Shown: positions 5,203-10,491 of the stretch, one piece after another
Position numbering within the stretch: position 1 is the stretch's first letter
Layout: every line of letters starts with the position of its first letter
Assembly: GCA_902492505.1 (NCBI GenBank)
Contig: CABULU010000052.1
Span: forward strand, 1-10,491
Origin: an uncultured Eubacteriales bacterium
GTDB lineage: Bacteria; Bacillota; Clostridia; Oscillospirales; QAKW01
Reading direction: 5' to 3'
DNA length: 10,491 nt
The notes under the pieces: model-generated
Told to the model about the DNA's origin: nothing
The model's input: the letters and a program-made list of their open reading frames with translations, nothing else
The model's database searches: none
Made by a program: the position numbers and the translations under genes

Positions 5203-5354
5203 TTGCTAATTGCTAATCACAGGTTTGGCATTTTGTGGTCAAGACCAATCACTTTTTCTGTATTTCCACAGTTAGCATTTTGCTAATACGCACTGCATTA
5301 TCGACGTATTTTCATTCGGTTTTCAGTCCGTTTGCTAATTTGCGCTTCGCTAAT
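5203..5354. repeat. TTGCTAAT motif cluster right of the second terminator copy
   Basis: Copies: TTGCTAAT at 5203-5210 and 5210-5217 (sharing one T), TTAGCA (reverse, 5272-5277), TTGCTAAT at 5280-5287 and 5332-5339, and CGCTAAT (5348-5354). The 5272 and 5280 copies form an inverted pair. The cluster ends about 90 bases before the truncated Nudix gene. Confidence 0.6.
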
Positions 5355-5445
5355 AAACTCAGGTGTTATTGCAAGCAGGACAGACTCCAAAGCCTTTTTG
5401 AGTAGTTCGGGATTGCTGGCAAGCAGGCTCGCAAGTGCTTTTGCG

Positions 5446-5553
5446 TCAAGCGCGGGTGCGGTGCCGAAAGCCCTTTGCGTGCGCCGTTTCGTGCTCTACC
5501 GTTTCGCTTGTGGGGATCCCGTTCTCATCTACAATATCTACATATTCCGCCAT
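5446..5553 (-). pseudogene. Truncated Nudix hydrolase gene (N-terminal 35 codons only)
   Basis: The minus strand starts with GGAG, 7 bases, ATG, and encodes MAEYVDIVDENGIPTSETVE followed by HETAHAKGFRHRT, the typical beginning of Nudix hydrolases of the isopentenyl-diphosphate-isomerase-like/YfcD type (xxDVxDENG...T..R..AH..G..HR). After HRT the homology stops: RA and a TGA follow, and there is no Nudix box (GX5EX7REUXEEXGU), so the product cannot be active. Just past the break another frame stays open and reads ALDAKALASLLASNPELLKK, with ALESVLLAITPEFISEAQI further on, which looks like the end of an unrelated protein. The break is therefore probably a junction between resident DNA (right) and the island (left). 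No promoter for it could be assigned. Confidence 0.65.
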
Positions 5554-5644
5554 ACTATGTCTCCGGTTTTTCCGCTTTGATTTGTCTTCATTTTCAGTAT
5601 AGCACGCTGCATGGCTTTTTTCGCTTGTATAAAAAAGAAACAGC

Positions 5645-5673
5645 AAGACAGATTCGGTTCCGTATGCTATAAT
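5645..5673 (+). promoter_or_regulatory. Promoter of the alpha-L-fucosidase gene (extended -10)
   Basis: AAGACA (5645-5650) lies 17 bases before TATAAT (5668-5673), which carries the extended -10 bases TG (TGCTATAAT). The start should be near 5680, giving a leader of about 70 bases before the ATG at 5749. Confidence 0.72.
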
Positions 5674-5693
5674 AGGGTACATAAAAAATTCTC

Positions 5694-5748
5694 AAAGGAG
5701 GAAGCACGGCTGCGCAATTTTTTTCGTCGGCAGCCGTGCAGAAAAGAC
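5694..5748 (+). promoter_or_regulatory. Split ribosome-binding region: Shine-Dalgarno, hairpin, start codon
   Basis: AAAGGAGG (5694-5701) is followed by GCACGGCTGC (5704-5713), a 16-base loop, and the exact complement GCAGCCGTGC (5730-5739), then AGAAAAGAC and ATG. With the hairpin folded, the Shine-Dalgarno sequence would sit 11 bases from the ATG; unfolded it is 47 bases away. An in-frame CTG at 5710 is 8 bases from AGGAGG and is the alternative start. Confidence 0.65.
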
Positions 5749-6795
5749 ATGAACAATATCGAATGGTTTCGCGAAGCGAAATACGGCATGATGGTCCACT
5801 TCGGACTCTATTCCATGCTCGCCGGTGAGTACAGAGGGCGCCGCACGCCTTATGATTACGGTGAATGGATCCAGTCCGCCTTTGCCATCCCGAACCGCGA
5901 AATGGAACAGCTTGCGGGTGCGTTCAACCCTGTTTATTTTAATGCGGAGGAGTGGGTAAAGCTTGCAAAAGAATGCGGCATGACCTACTTTGTGGTTACC
6001 TCTAAGCACCACGAGGGCTTTGCGCTGTTTGATTCCGACTGCGATGCATACAACATCAAAAAAGCAACGCCATTTGGAAGAGACCTCATCGCAGAGCTGG
6101 CGGAAGCCTGCTACAAGCACGGTTTAAAGCTGGGGCTTTACTATTCGCAGGAGCTTGACTGGCACCACCCGCACGGCGGCGGCTACGACAAAACCACCGG
6201 CTGCGCAGGCACGGCGTGGTATAACAACTGGGATTTCCCCGGTGCAGACAACAAAGACTACTCCATCTGCTTTAACGAGAAGATCAAGCCGCAGGTGAAG
6301 GAGATCATGACAAAATACGGCGACATCTGCCTGATCTGGTTCGATACCCCGGGCGTGATGACAAAGGCGCAGAGTCAGGAGCTTTACGACCTTGTGAAGC
6401 AGTATCAGCCGGACTGCCTTGTGAACTCTCGCCTCGGCAACGGCGTGTATGATTACGTTTCTCTCGGCGATAACGAGATTCCCGCAGAGCGTCCGGCAGA
6501 GATCTCGAAAGAACGCGCAGGGGACATGCAGTCCATGAACGATCTGTTCGGCTTCAAGTATTCGCCGTATAACCTCTATGAGACCGCGGCCACGCTGAAC
6601 GACACATGGGGCTTCAAATACTACGACCACAACTGGAAAACACCCGAGCAGATCCTTGCAAACAAGCAGAAGCTCAACGGCATGGGTGTAAACTACCTTT
6701 TGAACGTCGGTCCCGATGCGCTCGGCCGTATTCCGTCCTATTCCGTCGATATTCTTCGCCGCGTTCGCGAGCTGGAAACCCAACTGTTACGGTGA
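5749..6795 (+). CDS. Alpha-L-fucosidase, glycoside hydrolase family 29, cytoplasmic
   Basis: A 348-residue GH29 retaining enzyme that releases L-fucose from glycans. The catalytic TIM barrel spans almost the whole protein: WFREAKYGMMVHFGLYSMLAGE (6-27), the substrate-binding TSKHHEGFALFDS (84-96), GLKLGLYYSQELDW (125-138), LIWFDTPG (195-202) with the expected nucleophile D199, LVNSRLGNG (224-232), TLNDTWGF and the closing LLNVGPDALGRIP. There is no signal peptide and no C-terminal carbohydrate-binding domain, so it should act inside the cell on imported short fucosylated sugars. The ATG at 5749 matches the usual start of compact family members (xxIEWFxxAKYGMMVH). The frame is open upstream to about 5611 but that region holds the promoter. 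A second frame in the same phase (6811-6924) follows the stop. It converges with the MFS transporter. The acid/base residue is not assigned with certainty. Confidence 0.92.
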   Translation: MNNIEWFREAKYGMMVHFGLYSMLAGEYRGRRTPYDYGEWIQSAFAIPNREMEQLAGAFNPVYFNAEEWVKLAKECGMTYFVVTSKHHEGFALFDSDCDAYNIKKATPFGRDLIAELAEACYKHGLKLGLYYSQELDWHHPHGGGYDKTTGCAGTAWYNNWDFPGADNKDYSICFNEKIKPQVKEIMTKYGDICLIWFDTPGVMTKAQSQELYDLVKQYQPDCLVNSRLGNGVYDYVSLGDNEIPAERPAEISKERAGDMQSMNDLFGFKYSPYNLYETAATLNDTWGFKYYDHNWKTPEQILANKQKLNGMGVNYLLNVGPDALGRIPSYSVDILRRVRELETQLLR

Positions 6796-6810
6796 GTATC
6801 TGACGTATAA

Positions 6811-6924
6811 GCCTCCTGCGAAAACGGCACGGAGCTGCTAATCGGCGCAGGTGAGAGCGGCATTTGTCTGCCGTTCATGTCGCAAAGCACAACGGCATGT
6901 GTGCTGACACAGGCCGCAGGATAG
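6811..6924 (+). pseudogene. Possible coding remnant in phase with the fucosidase
   Basis: After the fucosidase TGA and one further stop (6808-6810) the same phase is open for 37 codons, with coding-like content such as CENGTELLIGAGESGICLPF and MSQSTTACVLTQAAG before TAG. It lacks a ribosome site and a good start. It could be a decayed C-terminal extension of the fucosidase or chance; I do not recognise a family. Confidence 0.25.
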
Positions 6925-6990
6925 AAAGCCTGCAGGAAGCAAACTGCTTTGAGGTTTGCATTCACAAATTCTGTTTGGTAGCAATCTGGC

Positions 6991-7050
6991 AAAAGTGCAA
7001 CAATTTATCCCTTGCAAATTCAAATGCAAGAGATTTGCATTGCACTTTTT
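6991..7050. terminator. Bidirectional terminator between fucosidase and MFS transporter
   Basis: AAAAGTGCAA (6991-7000) is complementary to TTGCACTTTT (7040-7049), with a T tract continuing on the plus strand. Inside, CTTGCA/TGCAAG (7011-7016, 7025-7030) and GCAAAT/ATTTGC offer competing inner stems. It suits the convergent gene ends on both strands, although it lies about 195 bases after the fucosidase stop and only 21 after that of the transporter. Confidence 0.7.
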
Positions 7051-7070
7051 CTCTATCTGTTGCCTGAAAA

Positions 7071-8345
7071 CTATTCTTCGCTCAAGTCCGCTTTGGGGCT
7101 TGGCTTTTTATTCGCAGCCTTATGAAACCGTGTGAGCAACAGAACGCCGATTAAAATAAATGCCGGAAAAACCGAGGAAAACAGCATACCGCTCTTTAAA
7201 CCGAGTTGGTCCGCAGTGAGATTCGGGAAAGATGCGGCGATTTTTGCATTGCCGGAAACCGCGCCGCTCACTGCGCCCATCAATGCCGGGCCCACAGAGC
7301 AGCCCACATCGCCCAACACCGCCAAAATGCCGAACATCGCCGTGCCGCCCTTCGGGTATGCAGCGGAAGTCAGCGAAAACGTGCCCGGCCACATGAGGCT
7401 CACGGAAAAGCCGCACAGCGCGCATGAAAGCAGAGAAAGCCACGGGTTTTCAAATAAAGCCGTACCGAGATAGCACAAAATACACAGTGCGGCGCAGAAT
7501 ACCATCGCGCCCGTTAAATGGATTTTCTCGCCCCACACGCCATAGATTGTTCTGCCGATGCCCATAAACACCGCAAACAGGCACGGCCCTAAAAGGTCGC
7601 CGATGACCTTCGTCACGCCGAGCGCACGCTCCGCAAACAGCGAGCTCCACTGGCTCATGGCAAGCTCGCTCGCGCCCGCGCAAAGCATCAAAAGCAGTGC
7701 CACGAGGAAAATTTTCGAGGTAAACAGCGTTTTGAGCGGTGTTTTCTCTTCCTCCGGCACGGTGGGCATCAGCGGCACCTTGAGGAAACGGAATAAATTA
7801 TAAAGCGGCAGCAAAGACCACAAAATCGGGATGATAAACCACAGATCCTCGCCGATCAAGCGCAGCAAAAGCGTCGTGATGAGCACCACACCTACCTGTC
7901 CCCAGCAGTAAAACGAATGTAAAAGGCTCATCGCGGAGGCCTTCGCGTCTCCCGGGCAGGAATCGACAATCGGGCTGATGATAACTTCAATCAGGCCGCC
8001 GCCCACGCCGTTCACAATCGTCGCAAGGACAAGACCCACATACGGCGCAGGCAGCACATTCGGCAGCGTGCCCTGCATCACAAGACCTAAAAACGCCAGC
8101 GCGTGTGCGATGACCGCCGATTTTCGGTAGCCGATGCGGTCTACGTATTTAACGGAAAGCACATCCGTGATGACCTGCGTCACAAAGTTGCACAGAATAA
8201 GTGCCGAAATCAGCGAATACGAAATGCCGAATTTGTTTTGGAACAGCACGAAAAACAGGGGAGAGAGATTGTTCACAATGCCCTGCGTGATATACCCGCG
8301 GTAGCAGGCAAACACGGTGCTTTTAAAGTTTTGGGTCTTCTCCAT
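7071..8345 (-). CDS. MFS transporter, sugar-permease (FucP/FGHS-like) type
   Basis: A 424-residue major facilitator with about 12 membrane helices in two six-helix halves split by a charged loop at about residues 195-208 (VPLMPTVPEEEKTPLKTLF). The loop between helices 2 and 3 shows the MFS motif A form D61...VDRIGYRK74. NGVGGGLIEVIISPIVDS and LLHSFYCWGQVGVV in the N-half and MWPGTFSLTSAAYPKGGTAM with LAVLGDVGCSVGPALMG in the C-half are typical of the fucose-galactose-hexose type permeases of Clostridia. The tail is polar (KKPSPKADLSEE) and cytoplasmic. The start ATG follows AAGGCGG about 10 bases upstream, a weaker ribosome site than its neighbours. It lies between a fucosidase and a sugar isomerase/epimerase, which supports uptake of fucose or a short fucosylated sugar; the actual substrate is inferred from context. 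Confidence 0.87.
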   Translation of the reverse strand: MEKTQNFKSTVFACYRGYITQGIVNNLSPLFFVLFQNKFGISYSLISALILCNFVTQVITDVLSVKYVDRIGYRKSAVIAHALAFLGLVMQGTLPNVLPAPYVGLVLATIVNGVGGGLIEVIISPIVDSCPGDAKASAMSLLHSFYCWGQVGVVLITTLLLRLIGEDLWFIIPILWSLLPLYNLFRFLKVPLMPTVPEEEKTPLKTLFTSKIFLVALLLMLCAGASELAMSQWSSLFAERALGVTKVIGDLLGPCLFAVFMGIGRTIYGVWGEKIHLTGAMVFCAALCILCYLGTALFENPWLSLLSCALCGFSVSLMWPGTFSLTSAAYPKGGTAMFGILAVLGDVGCSVGPALMGAVSGAVSGNAKIAASFPNLTADQLGLKSGMLFSSVFPAFILIGVLLLTRFHKAANKKPSPKADLSEE

Positions 8346-8380
8346 TTAATTATACCGCCTTTAATAAAATGCTAACTTTC

Positions 8381-8409
8381 ATTATAGCGGAAGGCCCGGC
8401 GAAATTCTA
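8381..8409 (-). promoter_or_regulatory. Possible promoter of the MFS transporter gene
   Basis: The minus strand has a perfect TATAAT (plus 8381-8386) 36 bases before the ATG, with a poor -35 (TAGAAT, plus 8404-8409) at 17-base spacing. A weak -35 box would fit dependence on an activator, but no operator palindrome was found. Confidence 0.45.
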
Positions 8410-8496
8410 CCGTGAATTTGACGGAAAACCACAAAAATTTCATACATCTGCCGAAAGACATTCCAAAAAAAATGCGGCGTAAAAGCCAAATCCATG

Positions 8497-8525
8497 TTGA
8501 TTTTACCAAGGAAATATAGTACAAT
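8497..8525 (+). promoter_or_regulatory. Promoter of the sugar isomerase/epimerase gene
   Basis: TTGATT (8497-8502), 17 bases, TACAAT (8520-8525). The leader of about 80 bases contains a small GGG-TTTT / AAAA-GCCC hairpin (about 8537-8562) with no T tract, so attenuation is not evident. Confidence 0.7.
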
Positions 8526-8613
8526 AGAATCAAACAGGGTTTTCTCTTTCAGAAAAAGCCCCAATTCAATCTGTTATTCTTTTGATTTATTCAATTAGAA
8601 GGAGTGTTTTAAC

Positions 8614-9582
8614 ATGAAGTTAGGCGTACTTACCAATGTTGTAGGCAACATGCCTCTTGAGGACGCACTGAAGTATTTCAAGTCCATGGGCATCCAGATG
8701 GTCGAAATCGGCTGCGGCGGCTATCCGGGCAAAGATCACTGCGATCCGGAAGTTTTGCTCCACGATGAAGCAAAGTATCAGGAGTTCTGCGATACCATCA
8801 AGAAGTATGATATGGAAGTCAGCGCATTCTCCTGCCACGGCAACCCGATCCACCCGAATAAGGAGCTGGCTGCGGCTTATGATAAGGACATGCGCAACGC
8901 AGTTCTGATGGCTGAAAAATACGGCCTGCATCAGATCAACTGCTTCTCCGGCTGCCCGGGCGATTGCGAGACCTCTCAGTATCCGAACTGGGTTGTATGC
9001 GCATGGCCGGACGATTTCGGTAAGATTCTTGAGTATCAGTGGAAGATTCTTGTCGATTACTGGAAGGATTTTGTAGCATTCGCAAGAGAGCACGGCGTCA
9101 ACAAGATCGCTCTTGAAATGCACCAGGGCTTCTGTGTTTACAACACCGAGACGCTCCTCAAGCTCCGTGAGGCTGTGGGCCCGGAGATCGGCGCAAACTT
9201 TGACCCGTCCCACCTCATTTGGCAGGGCATGGATCCGGTTGCTGTTATCCGCGAGCTCGGCGGCGACGCAATCTTCCACGTACACGCAAAGGATACCCGT
9301 CTCGATAAGTACAACATGGCAAAGAACGGCGCGCTCGACACGAAGAGCTATGCAGACGAAGCACACCGCTCCTGGATCTTCCGCAGCGTCGGCTACGGCA
9401 ACGATCTGCTCTATTGGAAGGACATCATCAGCGCTCTGCGCCTTGTCGGCTATGACTATGCCATCAGCATTGAACATGAGGATAGCCTCATGAGCCAGAA
9501 CGAGGGCCTTATGAAGGCTGTTGAGACCCTGAAGTCCGCTATCATCTTCGAGCCGAAGATGACCGAGACCCGTTGGATCTGA
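8614..9582 (+). CDS. Sugar phosphate isomerase/epimerase family TIM-barrel protein
   Basis: A 322-residue protein of the xylose-isomerase-like/AP endonuclease family 2 fold, which interconverts keto or aldo sugars with divalent metal. Expected metal and catalytic residues appear at strand ends: E168 in ALEMHQGF, D197 in ANFDPSHLIWQG, H222/H224 in FHVHAKDT, and E287 in ISIEHED; H75 in SCHGNPIHP lines the pocket. The N-terminus MKLGVLTNVVGNMPLEDALK with GIQMVEIGCGGYPG is the usual first strand and helix of the family. It has AGAAGGAG 9 bases before the ATG and its own promoter, then a strong terminator, so it is monocistronic. It diverges from the MFS gene, sharing a 268-base control region. 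Codon use is notably biased to GTT/GCA/CTC-ending forms seen in well-expressed genes. The substrate is unknown; a sugar released or imported by the neighbours is likely. Confidence 0.9.
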   Translation: MKLGVLTNVVGNMPLEDALKYFKSMGIQMVEIGCGGYPGKDHCDPEVLLHDEAKYQEFCDTIKKYDMEVSAFSCHGNPIHPNKELAAAYDKDMRNAVLMAEKYGLHQINCFSGCPGDCETSQYPNWVVCAWPDDFGKILEYQWKILVDYWKDFVAFAREHGVNKIALEMHQGFCVYNTETLLKLREAVGPEIGANFDPSHLIWQGMDPVAVIRELGGDAIFHVHAKDTRLDKYNMAKNGALDTKSYADEAHRSWIFRSVGYGNDLLYWKDIISALRLVGYDYAISIEHEDSLMSQNEGLMKAVETLKSAIIFEPKMTETRWI

Positions 9583-9612
9583 TTCCTTTCTGACAACACG
9601 TAAATAAAACCA

Positions 9613-9651
9613 CGGCGCTTCGGCAGGGCAACCTGTCGGAGCGCCGCTTTT
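9613..9651. terminator. Strong bidirectional terminator with a GNRA loop
   Basis: CGGCGCTTCGGCAGG (9613-9627) and CCTGTCGGAGCGCCG (9632-9646) form a 15-bp stem with two mismatched or wobble positions and a GCAA tetraloop. CTTTT follows on the plus strand, and GTGGTTTTATTT follows on the minus strand. It ends the epimerase transcript and, from the other side, the flippase transcript. Confidence 0.85.
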
Positions 9652-10491
9652 ATGTTTTAACGGTTTGCTTTTTGTCCGTATGATACGCGCACAGCTTTAA
9701 AAACGGGAACAGCAAAGCGGCATAAAACCCTGCACAAACCGCCGTTTGCAGCAAAACAAGGGGAATACCCGAAAGCAAAATGCTTTTCAATAAAAACTGT
9801 GTTGCATTCGCGGCAAGCAGTGCAAAAAACGCCGGCATCACTGCACTTTTCAATAGCCCGATATGCACATCGGCGACTTTTAATAATCTTCGTACACTCA
9901 GCATCGCGTTGAAGATGGACGAGAAAAACAAAATTGCAATGTACGCCTGCATACCGGCAAACCGCATAAAAAGCAAAATCAAAAGCACACGCAGAAACGA
10001 ATCCGAAAAGTTGTATTTCATGGAGTTCAGCTGCTCGTCAAGCCCCTTTAAAAGACTGTCCACCACGACATCCAGATATAAAAGCGGTACGAGCGGCGCC
10101 AAAATTTTGAGGTATGCCCCGGCTTCCCGGCTCTTATAAAACGCCTCGCCCCAGTCACTGCCGAAAACGAAGAAGATCCCCGCGCAGAAAATGCCGAACT
10201 GCAGGGCTGCGTGCACCGCGCGCTGCGTGATGTGCCGCACGGCCCTGCGGTGCGAAAGCTCAAATTCCCGTGCCGTTTTCGGGATGAGCAAAGACGCGAA
10301 CGACGTCAAAAACGAAGACGGAAAGTACAGCATCGGCATTGCCATGCCCTGCAATAAACCGTAGGCGGACATGGAAGCCGCACGACTGAGCCCGTAACGC
10401 CCGAGCTCGCGCGGGATGAGCAGATTTTCCGCCGTTGAAAGCAAGCTGCGCGCCGCGCTCGAAAGCGTGCACGGCACCGCAATGTGGAACA
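9650..10491 (-). CDS. SpoVB/MurJ-like lipid or oligosaccharide flippase, C-terminal part (runs off the right edge)
   Basis: About 280 residues of a MOP-superfamily flippase (MATE/MviN fold) of the stage V sporulation protein B type, which moves lipid-linked cell-envelope precursors across the membrane. The frame stays open to the window edge (FHIAVPCTLSSAARSLLSTA), so the N-terminal half is missing here. Family marks are AENLLIPRELGRYGLS, the conserved YGLLQGMAMPMLYFPSSFL, LLIPKTAREFELSH, then alternating hydrophobic segments and a later KILAPLVPLLYLDVVVDSLLKGLDEQ, which matches the PxxYLDxxxxxxLxGLxxQ motif of the family. The C-terminus is cytoplasmic and basic (YHTDKKQTVKT). Its stop abuts the shared terminator at 9613-9651. 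Its own start and promoter are outside. A link to the sugar genes is not evident; a role in the spore cortex is inferred from family. Confidence 0.87.
   Translation of the reverse strand, partial: FHIAVPCTLSSAARSLLSTAENLLIPRELGRYGLSRAASMSAYGLLQGMAMPMLYFPSSFLTSFASLLIPKTAREFELSHRRAVRHITQRAVHAALQFGIFCAGIFFVFGSDWGEAFYKSREAGAYLKILAPLVPLLYLDVVVDSLLKGLDEQLNSMKYNFSDSFLRVLLILLFMRFAGMQAYIAILFFSSIFNAMLSVRRLLKVADVHIGLLKSAVMPAFFALLAANATQFLLKSILLSGIPLVLLQTAVCAGFYAALLFPFLKLCAYHTDKKQTVKT

Larger units (their letters stand above)
4788..5330. other. AT-rich intergenic stretch without a recognisable gene
   Basis: No open frame here has a credible start, length or codon pattern. It holds an AT-rich tract, a 14-codon ATG-started frame (4884-4925) with GGAG too far upstream, the 13-bp palindrome ACTCGTAACGAGT (5009-5021), several TTGCTAAT copies, and the second copy of the 34-bp repeat (5147-5180). 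The composition suggests foreign or decayed DNA. Confidence 0.6.

Noticed and set aside
2994..5354. TTGCTAAT copies as a CRISPR array
   Set aside because: The unit is only 8 bases, in both orientations, with irregular spacing and genes in between; no cas genes.
6124..6783. 219-codon open frame on the minus strand, opposite the fucosidase
   Set aside because: Antisense of a clear GH29 gene; the composition follows from the opposite strand and no family is recognisable.
6864..7067. 67-codon plus-strand frame between fucosidase and MFS genes
   Set aside because: It runs through the terminator hairpin, has no ribosome site, and its composition is not protein-like.
8620..9477. 285-codon open frame on the minus strand, opposite the sugar isomerase/epimerase
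   Set aside because: It is the antisense shadow of a strongly supported gene with catalytic motifs; the protein has no recognisable motif and no ribosome site.

Overview
The window looks like a chromosomal segment of a low-GC Gram-positive anaerobe of the Clostridia (Oscillospiraceae/Lachnospiraceae type). The signs are strong AGGAGG ribosome sites, sigma-A promoters, a SpoVB-type flippase, conjugation genes of the Gram-positive Tn1549-like/PcfB type, and a fucose-glycan gene group typical of gut commensals. No species can be named from the sequence alone.

Region 1 (1 to about 2,900) is the right-hand end of an integrative conjugative element read on the minus strand. In transcription order it holds a small excisionase-like HTH protein, a terminator, a conserved element protein of unknown function, a RepA_N/DUF6017-type replication initiator, PcfB, and the N-terminus of a VirD4-type coupling protein that runs off the left edge. 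The element stops at the 3' part of a tRNA gene (anticodon loop to CCA, no 5' half) followed by a tRNA-type terminator, as expected for a tRNA-targeting integrase. No integrase lies in the window.

Region 2 (about 2,900-5,450) is an AT-rich island between that attachment scar and a second copy of the same terminator (34-bp exact direct repeat). Its only intact gene is a CPA-type cation/proton antiporter, preceded on the minus strand by a clear fluoride (crcB-motif) riboswitch with its own promoter and terminator platform. Both ends of the island are peppered with an 8-bp motif, TTGCTAAT, in either orientation, never inside an intact gene. I read these as candidate recombinase arm-binding sites. 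A 5'-truncated element gene near the left end and a truncated Nudix gene at the right end mark rearranged borders.

Region 3 (about 5,560 to the end) is richer in GC and looks like resident chromosome: a cytoplasmic GH29 alpha-L-fucosidase (+), an MFS sugar transporter (-), a TIM-barrel sugar phosphate isomerase/epimerase (+), and the C-terminal part of a SpoVB-like lipid/oligosaccharide flippase (-). The first three plausibly work together: import of a fucosylated or related sugar, intracellular hydrolysis, then isomerisation. The fucosidase leader has an unusual layout in which a perfect 10-bp hairpin sits between the Shine-Dalgarno sequence and the ATG.
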